Shown here: piece by piece, positions 1 to 7,900 of the stretch
Position numbering within the stretch: the stretch's first letter is position 1
How the letters are laid out: the number at the start of each line of letters is the position of its first letter
Source: a virus
Virus record (IMG/VR): IMGVR_UViG_3300037069_004294
Coordinates: 1 to 29,662 of that record
Direction: 5' to 3' (one strand)
DNA length: 29,662 nucleotides
Translations under genes and position numbers: made by a program
The notes under the pieces: generated by a model
What the model was told of the DNA's origin: nothing
Database searches by the model: none
Seen by the model: only the letters and a program-made list of their open reading frames with translations

Positions 1-86
1 GCGCTAAGAACTTAGCAACCAGCGGCCCTTTGTTTGATAAGGAGGAGGGACGTATAAAAACATTGTTACACAACACCGGGGATTAG
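1..86 (+). CDS. C-terminal end of an unidentified protein (partial)
   Basis: The window opens inside an open frame (codons from position 3) that reads 27 residues, ending LLHNTGD, before TAG at 84-86. The other two plus frames stop within the first 15 bases. The fragment is too short to assign a family. It lies on the same strand as the following early-type genes and could be the last gene of an upstream operon. Its Thr-Gly codons form one of the ACCGGG sites discussed in the findings. It could be a chance open frame. Confidence 0.4.
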   Translation, partial: AKNLATSGPLFDKEEGRIKTLLHNTGD

Positions 87-116
87 GCAATATAAAAAAT
101 AAAGATTATTTAATAA

Positions 117-144
117 TTGAACTAATTATATAAAATCATATAAC
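117..144 (+). promoter_or_regulatory. Possible sigma70-like promoter
   Basis: TTGAAC at 117-122 and TATAAC at 139-144 are separated by 16 bp in a very AT-rich stretch. It would serve the two tiny ORFs at 208-374. In such AT-rich DNA a match of this quality can arise by chance. Confidence 0.3.
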
Positions 145-207
145 TTTTTAGTGTATTTACAGTATATTTTTCTAGACTAATAAGCCCTATCATGGTATAG
201 TCGTATT

Positions 208-273
208 ATGAGTCAGACTTTAGTATTGTATTCTATAGTTATGGTAGTTTTCTTGATAGGATTTTTAGAATGA
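208..273 (+). CDS. Tiny predicted membrane peptide (21 aa)
   Basis: A 21-residue ORF whose core (VLYSIVMVVFLIGFL) is one hydrophobic segment long enough to cross a membrane. Its TGA overlaps the ATG of the next ORF (ATGA). That start/stop overlap recurs in this genome and argues for real translation. No clear Shine-Dalgarno lies upstream. Function is unknown. Single-TM phage peptides often act in lysis or superinfection control, but nothing here points to a specific role. Confidence 0.35.
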   Translation: MSQTLVLYSIVMVVFLIGFLE

Positions 274-374
274 AAAGCGCTCTCTGTAAGAGTTTAGTTA
301 AAACCTTTAATTTCTATGTTAAAGTACAAAAGCGCCTAGTAAAAGCTATTATACTTCTAGAGTTTAGTTTTTAG
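270..374 (+). CDS. Small basic peptide (34 aa)
   Basis: This ORF begins in an ATGA overlap with the preceding membrane peptide. It is lysine-rich (MKSALCKSLVKTF...) with a hydrophobic C-terminal stretch and ends at TAG 372-374. It has no recognisable family. The main support is the overlapping start, which suggests translational coupling. Between it and the next gene (375-490) there is only AT-rich DNA and a promoter candidate. Confidence 0.35.
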   Translation: MKSALCKSLVKTFNFYVKVQKRLVKAIILLEFSF

Positions 375-441
375 CGTAGCCGCAATTCTTATTATATCCA
401 AATATTGAAATCTGTCAATAGAAAAATAAATTATTATTTAC

Positions 442-470
442 TTGATTGTTAATAACGCTTATCAGATACT
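442..470 (+). promoter_or_regulatory. Sigma70-like promoter for the left plus-strand operon
   Basis: TTGATT (442-447), a 17-bp spacer and GATACT (465-470), with the gene at 491 following about 20 bp later. The same -10 box and downstream TTT occur in the minus-strand promoter at 25763-25791, which supports both being read by host RNA polymerase. Confidence 0.6.
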
Positions 471-490
471 TTGTTTAGGAGAATTAACAA

Positions 491-715
491 ATGAAACTCA
501 ATAAACTATCAAAGGACAGTTGTATAGAGCTAGCTAGCCATTATGTCGATAAATTGAATAAGAATCACTACCAGGGTCCTTTTTGTAGAATTTATCTATG
601 CAAAGGGTACAACACCGATGGTAAAGGATACTGCCAAGAGCATACAAGCCCTCTTAGAAGCGGTTTAACCCCTGGATCGATTGGTAGCGCTCCGATAGTT
701 AAGAAAACAGTCTAA
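491..715 (+). CDS. Small hypothetical protein, 74 aa
   Basis: ATG is preceded by a good AGGAG ribosome site (477-481). The protein is basic. It has a central segment with two cysteines and a histidine (CRIYLCKGY...GYCQEH), which hints at a metal-binding or disulfide-bonded fold, and a Ser/Gly-rich C-terminus. I do not recognise a family. It is the first gene after the promoter at 442-470, so it is probably expressed early. Confidence 0.65.
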   Translation: MKLNKLSKDSCIELASHYVDKLNKNHYQGPFCRIYLCKGYNTDGKGYCQEHTSPLRSGLTPGSIGSAPIVKKTV

Positions 716-741
716 TAGCCCTAATAGGAGTTTTTAAGCCT

Positions 742-843
742 ATGTCAAATAAAGAGACATTTATATTTTTTGTATCAGTAACTCTTGTGTGTTTAATTTT
801 GGCCTTGATAAATAGTACACCTGGCATTTTGGAAATGTTATGA
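742..843 (+). CDS. Small membrane peptide (33 aa)
   Basis: A short N-terminus is followed by one hydrophobic helix (FIFFVSVTLVCLILALI). An AGGAG lies 11 bp upstream of the ATG, slightly far. The TGA overlaps the ATG of the next gene (ATGA at 840-843), so the two are probably translationally coupled. The neighbour also begins with a membrane helix, so the pair may act together at the inner membrane. Function unknown. Confidence 0.55.
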   Translation: MSNKETFIFFVSVTLVCLILALINSTPGILEML

Positions 844-1070
844 AAGCTCTAATTTTAATAATTATTAGTATGCTAACAGCGTTTATTACAATCATTTTAG
901 TTGAATATAATAAAGTTACCGTGGGAGAATGCTACCTATACCCAAACATAACTATAGTTAAAGTAACAAGAGTTGGAGAATACGGTGTATTAATACGATT
1001 TTCCGAGGGCGATGAAAGGTATACTCCTTTGTCATCTTTAAAAGAACACAAAAGAGCTGATTGTTTTTAA
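840..1070 (+). CDS. Membrane-anchored small protein with a C-terminal beta domain (76 aa)
   Basis: Residues 3-21 form a transmembrane or signal-anchor helix (ALILIIISMLTAFITIILV). The rest is a compact beta-rich segment (TRVGEYGVLIRFSEG...TPLSSLKEH). Its pattern of a Gly-Val core followed by 'xSSLKE' resembles the small SH3-like proteins at 4383 and 28624 of this window, but the similarity is too short to be sure. The start overlaps the upstream stop. Topology suggests a cytoplasmic N-terminus and a periplasmic domain. Function unknown. Confidence 0.6.
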   Translation: MKALILIIISMLTAFITIILVEYNKVTVGECYLYPNITIVKVTRVGEYGVLIRFSEGDERYTPLSSLKEHKRADCF

Positions 1071-1072
1071 AT

Positions 1073-2380
1073 ATGATTAAACTTACTATTGATAATTCAG
1101 ATTCTAAGATAGAAGGCCTTTCAGTAGATGAATTTAAAGAGTTAAAAAGCCTTCTGTCTTACAAAATATCAGCTCAAGCCTCTCATTTCAGTAATTCATA
1201 CAGCAGAATTAGATACTTATTGTCTAAACGCGGAGAGTTTCCTTCTGGACTTTTACCCGCGGTAAAAAAGTTTCTGTCACAAAAACAACATATTATTTGT
1301 GATAATAGAAGGCAACCACAGTCTCAAGAAGGCCGATTTAAACTCTCCTTGCTACATACCCCTTATGTAGAGCAAGAAGAAGCGGTTAGTGCATGTTTAA
1401 AGCAGCATAGAGGGGTAGTAAAAGCAACCACCGGGTTCGGTAAAAGCATTACAATAGCCCTGTTGGTACAAAAACTACAACTCAAAACACTCATAGTAGT
1501 TCCTAATCTTGAACTTAAAAACCAATTAACTGATACTTTTAAGACTTTATTTACTGATTTATCGCATATTACGATTTGCAATATAGATTCAAAAGAACTA
1601 CAAAAAGCGAGTAATTACGATTGTTTGATAGTGGATGAAGCACACCATTCCGCAGCTAAGACCTATAGGGCTTTAAATAAAAAGCAATGGTCAGGCATCT
1701 ACCATAGATACTTTTTTACCGCTACTCCTTTCCGTTCGAGAGATGAAGAAAATATTTTATTTGAAAGCGTGGCTGGACAACTTATTTATGAAGTTTCTCA
1801 CTCAACCGCGGTAAAAAAAGGGTATATAGTACCGCTAGAAGCCTATTATATTGATCTTCCTGAAAAACAAGAAGAACTTTTTGGAAATTATGCATCAGTT
1901 TATAAAAATGGGGTAGTAAATAACGAAGAACTAAATACCATTGTGTCAGAACTTTTAGTAAATTTTCACGTAAATAATCTTTCAACTCTTTGTATTGTAA
2001 AGGAAATTGAACACGGTAATATACTGTCTAATCTAACTAATGCTGGATTTGCTAACGGACAGTCTGAAGACTGCAGAGACTTAATTAAGTGGTTTAGCGA
2101 AGGAAAGCTTAAAACCCTCATAGGCACCCACGGTGTTGTCGGAGAAGGTTCGGACACCAGGGCGTGCGAGTATGTTGTTTTGCCTATTCCTGTTAAAAGT
2201 AAGAATTTGTTCATGCAAATATGTGGTAGAGCATTTAGACGTTATGCAGGCAAAGAATCAGCAAAAATAATCCTAATAAAAAACAATTCGCATAAATGGT
2301 TTAAATCGGCTTTTAAAGAACAATGTAAAATATTAGCTGAAGAGTTTGGAATAAAACCCACAAAACTTAATATACCTTAA
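1073..2380 (+). CDS. Superfamily 2 DEAD/DEAH-type DNA/RNA helicase
   Basis: A 435-residue SF2 helicase. Numbering from ATG 1073, motif I is ATTGFGKS near 118-125, motif II is DEAH near 188-191, motif III is TAT near 216-218, and motif VI is QICGRAFRR toward the C-terminus. The LHTPYVEQEEAV segment is the Q-motif-like entry found before motif I. This architecture matches UvsW/RecG-like phage helicases used in replication, recombination or branch migration. I prefer ATG 1073 to the in-frame TTG at 1061 because the TTG lies inside the upstream gene with only a weak AGAG. It follows the membrane protein gene closely in the same early operon. Substrate is not deducible. Confidence 0.85.
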   Translation: MIKLTIDNSDSKIEGLSVDEFKELKSLLSYKISAQASHFSNSYSRIRYLLSKRGEFPSGLLPAVKKFLSQKQHIICDNRRQPQSQEGRFKLSLLHTPYVEQEEAVSACLKQHRGVVKATTGFGKSITIALLVQKLQLKTLIVVPNLELKNQLTDTFKTLFTDLSHITICNIDSKELQKASNYDCLIVDEAHHSAAKTYRALNKKQWSGIYHRYFFTATPFRSRDEENILFESVAGQLIYEVSHSTAVKKGYIVPLEAYYIDLPEKQEELFGNYASVYKNGVVNNEELNTIVSELLVNFHVNNLSTLCIVKEIEHGNILSNLTNAGFANGQSEDCRDLIKWFSEGKLKTLIGTHGVVGEGSDTRACEYVVLPIPVKSKNLFMQICGRAFRRYAGKESAKIILIKNNSHKWFKSAFKEQCKILAEEFGIKPTKLNIP

Positions 2381-2437
2381 CAAAATACTTGCTTTTTTTA
2401 TTAAAGCATATGAGACTATCATTAAGGAAGTATTAGA

Positions 2438-3301
2438 ATGAAATACCTTGTATTGGGATTTATTGTATCAATTTTGGGCAGTTGTTCTGTAATTAACGAT
2501 AGATTTGTTGGTTCTGAAAACACAGAAGCCACTGTAATGATTACTAATTTAATTAGAACTTCTGGAGGTAGCGGGTTGGTTCTTTCCTCTTCAGGAACAC
2601 ACTCCGAAGTACTAACAAACGCACATGTTTGTGCTGTCGTTAAATCAGGCGGGTTAGTTACTACTACCAAAGGACAAACAGCTTTTGTTTCTTCATATGT
2701 CACTTCAAAAACTCATGATTTATGTAGAATCACCGTCAACAGCGATTTACATGCGAGAACTCGATTAGCTGGAAGGTCCCCTGCTAAGTATGAAGAAGCC
2801 ACAGTGTCCGGTCATCCGCATCTGTTACCTAACATCGTAACCAAAGGACACTTTTCAGATAAAGAGATTATTCCAGTTATGATAGGTTCTAGAGCTTGTA
2901 CTGAGGATGATTATAGTAATCCAACTACCGGGCTATTTTGCATCTTCGGTGGTAGAATGCCTATTGTAAAGAATTATGAAGCCATTGTGGTAAGCGCTAC
3001 CATTATGCCTGGCTCTTCTGGCTCTGGGATTTTCAATGCAGACCACGAACTGAGTGCCTTAGTATTCGCTGGAGCCGGTGATTTAGGTTATGCTTTCGCG
3101 GTACCTCATGAATATATTGAGTTTTTCTTAACATCCGAACTTAATACTCTAACCTCAGAAACTCCTAATACCATTTTACAATTTACTACCGGATCGCCTC
3201 AAGACAAATCTAAATTTGTTATAGCTTGCAATAAAGCTACTACTTCTTTTGAAAGAAGCACTTGCGAAGCCGTTCATAACAATACGCTGTTTGTAAAATA
3301 A
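2438..3301 (+). CDS. Trypsin-like serine protease, predicted lipoprotein
   Basis: 287 residues. The N-terminus MKYLVLGFIVSILGSC is a lipoprotein signal with the lipid-acceptor Cys at 16, placing the enzyme on the periplasmic side. The chymotrypsin-fold triad is visible: His63 in LTNAHVC, Asp94 in KTHDLCRI and Ser194 in PGSSGSGIF, followed by a typical LGYAFAVP strand. Six further cysteines suggest disulfides. AAGGAAG lies before the ATG. It sits between the helicase and lysozyme genes. A membrane-tethered protease could process a surface or envelope protein during infection or lysis, but the target is unknown. A secreted serine protease is uncommon in a phage early region. Confidence 0.85.
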   Translation: MKYLVLGFIVSILGSCSVINDRFVGSENTEATVMITNLIRTSGGSGLVLSSSGTHSEVLTNAHVCAVVKSGGLVTTTKGQTAFVSSYVTSKTHDLCRITVNSDLHARTRLAGRSPAKYEEATVSGHPHLLPNIVTKGHFSDKEIIPVMIGSRACTEDDYSNPTTGLFCIFGGRMPIVKNYEAIVVSATIMPGSSGSGIFNADHELSALVFAGAGDLGYAFAVPHEYIEFFLTSELNTLTSETPNTILQFTTGSPQDKSKFVIACNKATTSFERSTCEAVHNNTLFVK

Positions 3302-3319
3302 ATATCGACCGACTATAAA
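3291..3319 (+). promoter_or_regulatory. Candidate promoter ahead of the lysozyme unit
   Basis: TTGTAA (3291-3296), a 17-bp spacer and TATAAA (3314-3319) could be a sigma70 promoter. The overlapping CGACCGACTATA also resembles the T7-type promoter core (CGAC, three bases, CTATA). It differs from the three shared late-promoter sites in this window, so the host-type reading is preferred. Confidence 0.4.
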
Positions 3320-3383
3320 TATTTACTTGTAAGTTAAGAATATTGTAATAATGTTTTTAAAACCCTCTAGAAAAGGAGTTTTT

Positions 3384-3467
3384 ATGGAGTACATTATAGC
3401 TTTTATTTCATTTTTAATAGGACTAGTCATTGGATCCACAATAGAAGAAGGGCGTCATGAGAATTAA
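3384..3467 (+). CDS. 27-aa membrane peptide overlapping the lysozyme gene
   Basis: A strong AAGGAG precedes the ATG. The peptide has one hydrophobic helix (IIAFISFLIGLVIGS) and a charged tail (EEGRHEN). Its last codons overlap the start of the lysozyme gene by 11 bp in another frame, so the two are co-translated. A one-helix peptide directly before an endolysin is a plausible lysis regulator or small holin/antiholin, but this is inferred only from size, hydrophobicity and position. A multi-helix holin candidate lies separately at 4789-5163. Confidence 0.6.
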   Translation: MEYIIAFISFLIGLVIGSTIEEGRHEN

Positions 3468-3972
3468 TCAAAAAGGTCTTGATTTAATTAAACAATTTGA
3501 AGGTCTGAGACTTCATGCTTATCAGGATATAGTAGGAATATGGACTATAGGCTATGGTTCTACTAATCCAAAAGTAAGTCCTAATGACTTCATAACAGAA
3601 GAGCAGGCAAATACCAGGTTAGAAAACGACATCAAAGCAACCGAAGATGGAGTGACATCAATGGTAAAGGTTCCACTCACCGAAAATCAGTTCTCCGCGC
3701 TAGTATCGTTAGCTTATAACATTGGGTTAGGAGCTTTAGTAAAATCTTCTTTACTAACTACTTTAAATAGTAAAGATTACTCTACTGCTGCTAACATGTT
3801 TATCAGATACGACCATGCCGATGGTAAAGAAGTAAAGTCTTTATTGGATCGACGCATTGCAGAAAAAACTTTATTTTTAACATTGGGGGAGTCATTCCCT
3901 CCATCGGCGGCATCAACATCGGAAAATAATGATGTTGACAAATTAATTAATATGGTTGATTCTCTTACTTAA
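3457..3972 (+). CDS. T4-type lysozyme (glycoside hydrolase 24), endolysin
   Basis: 171 residues. It has the GH24 catalytic residues at the T4 spacing: Glu15 (IKQFEG), Asp24 (AYQD) and Thr30 (GIWTIGYGST). Nine and six residues separate them, as between T4 Glu11, Asp20 and Thr26. The conserved core ENQFSALVSLAYNIG is present. It cleaves peptidoglycan between MurNAc and GlcNAc. No signal peptide is visible, so it needs a holin to reach the wall. About 35 C-terminal residues beyond the catalytic domain are Ser/Asn-rich. Its ATG lies inside the end of the preceding membrane-peptide gene. Confidence 0.93.
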   Translation: MRINQKGLDLIKQFEGLRLHAYQDIVGIWTIGYGSTNPKVSPNDFITEEQANTRLENDIKATEDGVTSMVKVPLTENQFSALVSLAYNIGLGALVKSSLLTTLNSKDYSTAANMFIRYDHADGKEVKSLLDRRIAEKTLFLTLGESFPPSAASTSENNDVDKLINMVDSLT

Positions 3973-3986
3973 ATTAAGGAGTTTGT

Positions 3987-4202
3987 TTGAAACATTTAAT
4001 GGAATTTAATTTGCCTGAAGATAGTTATGATCTAAAAATTAAGATGAATGCTGAAGGGTATTTCTCAGTTTTATCAGAATTAGATCAATGGTTGAGAGAT
4101 GAGATTAAATATGTAAAATATAGTTCAAGAACCGATGTTTTGCAAGAGGTCAGAGATAAACTGTTTAATATTTTACAACAAGAAAATATAGAGATTATAT
4201 GA
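3987..4202 (+). CDS. Conserved small phage protein, 71 aa
   Basis: I choose the TTG start at 3987 because AAGGAG lies at the right distance; the in-frame ATG at 3999 would be too far from it. The sequence (FNLPEDSYDL...FSVLSELDQWLRDEIKY...VRDKLFNILQQ) follows a pattern I recognise from small uncharacterised proteins in many tailed phages: an acidic FxLPE start, a 'DQWLR' helix and a C-terminal helix. It is probably a soluble helical protein. The next gene starts within its stop codon (ATGA). Confidence 0.7.
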   Translation: MKHLMEFNLPEDSYDLKIKMNAEGYFSVLSELDQWLRDEIKYVKYSSRTDVLQEVRDKLFNILQQENIEII

Positions 4203-4381
4203 TTTGCAAGAAATGTAATAACACCGGGGTATTAAACTCTGCTAACAATAAAGAGTTTTATTATTGCAGAGTCTGTAAAGAAGAGATATTTTTAGATGAA
4301 TCCGAAGAAAAACAGCTTTCACAACAAGAAATAAGTGAAATCTTTTATGATTTCTACTATTTAGCCGACAAAGGGGACTGA
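4199..4381 (+). CDS. Small zinc-ribbon protein, 60 aa
   Basis: Two CxxC knuckles, CKKC at 3-6 and CRVC near 23-26, sit about 16 residues apart in an otherwise acidic protein (LDESEEKQ...). This is a minimal zinc ribbon, often used for nucleic-acid or protein contacts. The start overlaps the previous stop, and the next gene begins two bases after its TGA, so it is the middle member of a tight three-gene set. Specific role unknown. Confidence 0.7.
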   Translation: MICKKCNNTGVLNSANNKEFYYCRVCKEEIFLDESEEKQLSQQEISEIFYDFYYLADKGD

Positions 4382-4382
4382 T

Positions 4383-4727
4383 ATGTTTAAAGTACATGAT
4401 ACAGTGGCATGGGCACGTGTTAGAGGTAAAGTAATTGAAGTCAACGATAAGAGCCCATTTGGTGTTAAAGTTTTGTTCGACGGCGTATCAACTCGCTCAT
4501 TTACAGAGGATGGTAGATTGGAAACTTGGCACAAAGAAGTATCATTAAAAAAGTTAGAACATCCTAAACAAGTCATAATAAAAACCATGATCAAATATGT
4601 AGTTATATATAACTCTCCAATAGAGACCCTTTATTACTTTGATTCGTGGCAATTGGCCAATGACTTTCATCAAAAGATACTGAATTCTATAGGACCTATT
4701 CAACTCTCCGGTAGGTATGAAATATAA
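4383..4727 (+). CDS. SH3-like small phage protein (paralogue of the gene at 28624)
   Basis: 114 residues. The first ~65 (MFKVHDTVAW...VRGKVIEVND...FGVKVLFDG...FTEDGR...WHKEVSLK) align with the product of 28624-28986 over its first 65 residues: both share MFKVxDxV, GKVIE, GVxVxF, FTxDG and WHKExSLK. The short alternating strands and glycine turns suggest an SH3/KOW-like barrel, a fold that often binds RNA, DNA or peptides. The C-terminal ~45 residues are unrelated to the paralogue. It is the last plus-strand gene before the hairpin at 4741. Function unknown. Confidence 0.7.
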   Translation: MFKVHDTVAWARVRGKVIEVNDKSPFGVKVLFDGVSTRSFTEDGRLETWHKEVSLKKLEHPKQVIIKTMIKYVVIYNSPIETLYYFDSWQLANDFHQKILNSIGPIQLSGRYEI

Positions 4728-4740
4728 CAATAATTGCTAG

Positions 4741-4787
4741 TTGTTACTTATAGATAACGATACTATTTACTTATTTATAAGTAACAA
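4741..4787. terminator. Hairpin between convergent operons, probable bidirectional terminator
   Basis: A perfect 12-bp inverted repeat, TTGTTACTTATA (4741-4752) with its complement at 4776-4787, lies between the stop of the plus gene (4727) and the stop of the minus holin gene (4789). The stem is AT-rich and the U-runs are poor, so efficiency is uncertain. Position is the strongest argument. Confidence 0.5.
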
Positions 4788-4788
4788 C

Positions 4789-5163
4789 TTATTCTTGTTT
4801 AGTTTTAATTTTCGCAATTAGTCCAGCTAGCAAATGCCTACCAGATATGATTTCAATATTTTCATTGAGAGACAAAAGCTCAACTAAACCGACATAGCTA
4901 CTGGTCATGTTTGTCAGCGGTATACCGGGGGACAGGTAGGTCTCAATGACAAATGCCGCTATAATAGCTACTTGATATACAAGCATTTTAACGACTGAAT
5001 CTTTTAAACCTGAAGATGTAATGGGAATGTTTTGCTTTCTAGAGGCTAATATGCCAGTTACGCAATCAAATAACACAAGTACAAATACAGTTACAATAGC
5101 TGCTTTAATGGGAGCAAAAATAGTTAATATGACTAAACTTAGTTTCTTTATACCGTCTAACAT
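4789..5163 (-). CDS. Holin of the phi29/Cp-1-like (holin 4) type
   Basis: 124 residues with three hydrophobic segments: about 8-25 (LVILTIFAPIKAAIVTVF), 26-40 (VLVLFDCVTGILAS) and 60-75 (MLVYQVAIIAAFVIETYL). The motif FDCVTGILASRK followed by ITSSGLKDSVVKM is characteristic of the phage holin / toxin-secretion family, which forms inner-membrane holes that release the endolysin. GGGAG/AGGA precedes the ATG inside the end of the upstream zinc-ribbon gene (7-bp overlap). It is the last gene of the tail operon, so it would be expressed late. The endolysin is on the other strand at 3457. Confidence 0.75.
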   Translation of the reverse strand: MLDGIKKLSLVILTIFAPIKAAIVTVFVLVLFDCVTGILASRKQNIPITSSGLKDSVVKMLVYQVAIIAAFVIETYLSPGIPLTNMTSSYVGLVELLSLNENIEIISGRHLLAGLIAKIKTKQE

Positions 5164-5333
5164 GTCCTACTCCCTTCTTTAAAACACCTATGACAAACGT
5201 ATCTATACACTTTTTCTAGTTTCACATGCACTCCGTAGTTCTGATTGCCGTAAAAATGCAGATGACATCTTGGGCAATCGGCGACAAATGTTCCTTTTAT
5301 AAATGCTATTAGTTTTCTTAATAACTTTTTCAT
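5157..5333 (-). CDS. 58-aa zinc-ribbon-like protein next to the holin
   Basis: This ORF begins three bases after the stop of the tail gene at 5337 and ends by overlapping the holin start by 7 bp. The basic N-terminus (MKKLLRKLIAFIKG) is amphipathic. It is followed by CPRCHLHF and, after about 22 residues, CHRC, giving two CxxC pairs suitable for one zinc ion. The tight spacing on both sides supports it as a real gene. It could be a regulator or lysis accessory. No family was recognised. Confidence 0.65.
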   Translation of the reverse strand: MKKLLRKLIAFIKGTFVADCPRCHLHFYGNQNYGVHVKLEKVYRYVCHRCFKEGSRTC

Positions 5334-5336
5334 AAA

Positions 5337-5630
5337 CTACACCCCATCATTAATATACGTAGACTCAGTGAAAAATGGATCTAATTGTATTTTTGTATAC
5401 AAAGCCTGGAGCACAGTAGCCCCCTCAGGCAATATATTCGTGGGAACAAATGCTATTGAAATGTGGGTTGTGGTAACAGGATCATTACCATTAGAAAATG
5501 TAGTAGAATCTAAATATCCAGACATACAAATTGTGGCAATTTGTGTCTTAGTATCCAAATGCAACGAGGTCAATACCCAATAGGTTACGACAACGCCTGT
5601 CGATAGTGTTAAACTTTGAGTTAAAGGCAT
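5337..5630 (-). CDS. Small virion/tail-operon protein, 97 aa
   Basis: AAGGA lies 9 bp before the ATG. The protein is rich in Thr/Ser and beta-branched residues (LTLSTGVVVTYWVLTSLHL...) with a 'GYLDSTTFSNG' turn. It looks like a small beta-strand structural protein or a tail-fibre accessory/attachment subunit. It starts directly after the stop of the large tail-fibre gene and precedes the lysis genes, so it probably shares their transcript. No specific family is identified. Confidence 0.7.
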   Translation of the reverse strand: MPLTQSLTLSTGVVVTYWVLTSLHLDTKTQIATICMSGYLDSTTFSNGNDPVTTTHISIAFVPTNILPEGATVLQALYTKIQLDPFFTESTYINDGV

Positions 5631-5632
5631 AG

Positions 5633-7900
5633 TTAAAATCCTTCTATAAGTAAAAAGCCTGTAGTTGTAGCCCCTGTTACGGTTACAGTAGTTGTGCTAA
5701 GAGCAGTAATCACCGTGGCGGCTAGACCATTAGTTGTTAAAATCACTGGGTTGTGGGCAAAAGCAACTGGAAATGTAAATGAAGCCGTTCCAACTAAAGC
5801 ATTACAATATATAATTACTTTTTTGTATGAACTTCCTTCAAAAGGCTGTGAGAACACAGCAGATCCTGATGTACTGCCAGATACGGTTGTTTGTGCAATT
5901 GTAGAATTGATTGCACCTGCAAAAGAGGATGTTCCTGTAAATGATGGAGAAGCAATAGGGGCTTTAAGTGCAATATTACCGTTTAGCTTATCAATCGCTT
6001 GAAGAATCGTATCAGTAGCCGCTACCACTCCTGCTCCAGATACAAAACCCGTAATAAGTGCGCCTGTGACAGAGGCTGCTGTTAAAGAAGTTACCCCTGT
6101 ACTTGTTATGGTCACTGCGCCGGACATGGCCACATCGGTGGCAACGTTAGAAGCATTTCCAACCAAAATGTGAGTATTAGTTAAAGTGGATGATTGTTTA
6201 GCTGAAAAAGTAGTATGATCAGCAGCGCTTAGAACTCCTGCTACGGAATTAGTTGCTGTAGCTGCAGTTAACGTTCTTGTAGCAGTAGTATATGTAAAGG
6301 GAGCGCTGACTACTACAGCTGGCGCCCAACTAATTCCTAAAGAAGCTCCGCTATTTGCCACTAAAACGTTGCCATTTCCTCCAACGGTTAATACTTGATC
6401 GCCCGTTCCATCGTTGACAGCGCTATTAGATAGTAGGCCACCCTTTAATGGGTTTCCAGAACTATTGGCGATCAAATCACTATGGGTATCAAATTGAATA
6501 TTTAATACTGTGGGGCTAATAGCCATACCGACTATTACATAGGTATCTGTAAAGGGGGACGGTAACGGAGATATGCTACCGGCAATATTATCTATATACT
6601 GTTCGAAGCCGGTAAATGGACCAAATGAAAAGCCGTCCATAGAACCACGTATAAATATAGCGGCTGACGACCCTGTTATATTAGTAGCAAAACCTAATTG
6701 TGTTTTATCTGACCCGAATGCAGGTATCGCTGCTCCAGCTATAGTGGCTGGAATCCATTGTGTCGCACCGTCGCGCCACATAACGACCATATGGTCGGTA
6801 ACTGCTCCAGAGATCGGTTGATCTAATAAAACAAGTGACGGTACTTGTGTGGGTGTTCCAGGAGTAATGATATCTGTGGCAGTGACCTCATCATATATAA
6901 AATCCCAAGCTACTGTATTTGTAGTAGCAATATGTAGAATGAGTCGATAATCGACACTCGTAGCAGCGGCAGTAAACGTACCAACAAAAAAATCTATAGT
7001 ATTTACAGGTCCGGCAAGAGTATGAACCAGACTAATAGGTATAAGAACTGCATTTGTTATATCATAAATGAATACTTGTATATCAGAGTTAGAGCCAAAA
7101 ACCATTCCAGAAATGCTTTCATAAGCAAATGAAACTTGTATCTGCCTACCTCTATCTAAACTTTGTATTGCAAAATCAGTGCTAACTCCTTCTCCTTGCC
7201 TATTATTAGCATCCTTTGCTAAATCAAAGCTAGCCACCCCTTGCAGCGGAGTAGTTGTATTTCTAGTCAATGTTACTCCAGTTACGACCCCACCAGTGCC
7301 ATTAATTGGGGATGCATCCCCACCACCGGATAAAAACTCTCCTCCTACAATGTACTGTAATTTGCTGGCTGTGCCTGTAATTGAAAGCGTTGCAATTGCT
7401 GTTGCAGCTCCAACTGCATTCCAAGCTGCAACTAATTGAGTTGCAGTAGGATTATTAGCAATTGTTGGACCATTATTCCATTGTACTTGAACATGTGTAG
7501 AGGATATTACATTTATATTGGGGGTAGAGCTAGGAAAGGATGCATTATAAATATATTCAATTTCTACTCCATTCCCTCCACCGCCGGATAAGGTTGAAGT
7601 ATAAGTTATATCTTGATTAATTAAAGAGGCTGGAATGGTTCTACCAGAATTATTATATAGATTCCATCCAGAAAGATCTATTTCCGCGTCTGGGTTTGTA
7701 ATAAAATTACCTTCAGAAGCATTTAATTTATTATTGAATATATTCCAATCAGTCGAATCTAAATAACCATTGTGTGTTGAATCAGCCACATGTTGAGAAA
7801 TCTGAGTCCCCGCCCCAGTAACCGCACCTGTACCATTCACAATGGTGATGCCATCTGTTCCTACGCCTGTTAGATTACCTGATGGTTTAATATACTTCAT
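5633..7900 (-). CDS. Large tail-fibre / appendage protein, 755 aa
   Basis: The N-terminal motif [16 protein letters not shown] and the later [15 protein letters not shown] are signatures of trimeric phage fibre proteins built of repeated 'GxLsxxDwxxFnxK' modules. The middle third (around residues 60-420) is rich in Thr, Ser, Gly and Asn with long beta stretches, as expected of receptor-binding shafts or domains. The C-terminus ([17 protein letters not shown]) resembles a terminal strand cap. No peptidase triad or chaperone domain is evident. ATG 7900 overlaps the upstream stop (TAATG). It most likely forms the main host-recognition fibre. Receptor unknown. Confidence 0.8.
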   Translation of the reverse strand: MKYIKPSGNLTGVGTDGITIVNGTGAVTGAGTQISQHVADSTHNGYLDSTDWNIFNNKLNASEGNFITNPDAEIDLSGWNLYNNSGRTIPASLINQDITYTSTLSGGGGNGVEIEYIYNASFPSSTPNINVISSTHVQVQWNNGPTIANNPTATQLVAAWNAVGAATAIATLSITGTASKLQYIVGGEFLSGGGDASPINGTGGVVTGVTLTRNTTTPLQGVASFDLAKDANNRQGEGVSTDFAIQSLDRGRQIQVSFAYESISGMVFGSNSDIQVFIYDITNAVLIPISLVHTLAGPVNTIDFFVGTFTAAATSVDYRLILHIATTNTVAWDFIYDEVTATDIITPGTPTQVPSLVLLDQPISGAVTDHMVVMWRDGATQWIPATIAGAAIPAFGSDKTQLGFATNITGSSAAIFIRGSMDGFSFGPFTGFEQYIDNIAGSISPLPSPFTDTYVIVGMAISPTVLNIQFDTHSDLIANSSGNPLKGGLLSNSAVNDGTGDQVLTVGGNGNVLVANSGASLGISWAPAVVVSAPFTYTTATRTLTAATATNSVAGVLSAADHTTFSAKQSSTLTNTHILVGNASNVATDVAMSGAVTITSTGVTSLTAASVTGALITGFVSGAGVVAATDTILQAIDKLNGNIALKAPIASPSFTGTSSFAGAINSTIAQTTVSGSTSGSAVFSQPFEGSSYKKVIIYCNALVGTASFTFPVAFAHNPVILTTNGLAATVITALSTTTVTVTGATTTGFLLIEGF

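Noticed and set aside
1061-1072. TTG start of the helicase
   Set aside because: It lies within the upstream gene and only AGAG precedes it; ATG 1073 adds nothing unusual and is preferred.
2396-2415. Terminator after the helicase gene
   Set aside because: A six-bp AT stem around TTTTTTATT is not followed by a U-run; weak.
3303-3319. T7-type promoter core CGAC-N3-CTATA at the lysozyme unit
   Set aside because: It does not share the 15-mer of the three late sites, so I list it only as an alternative to the host-type reading.
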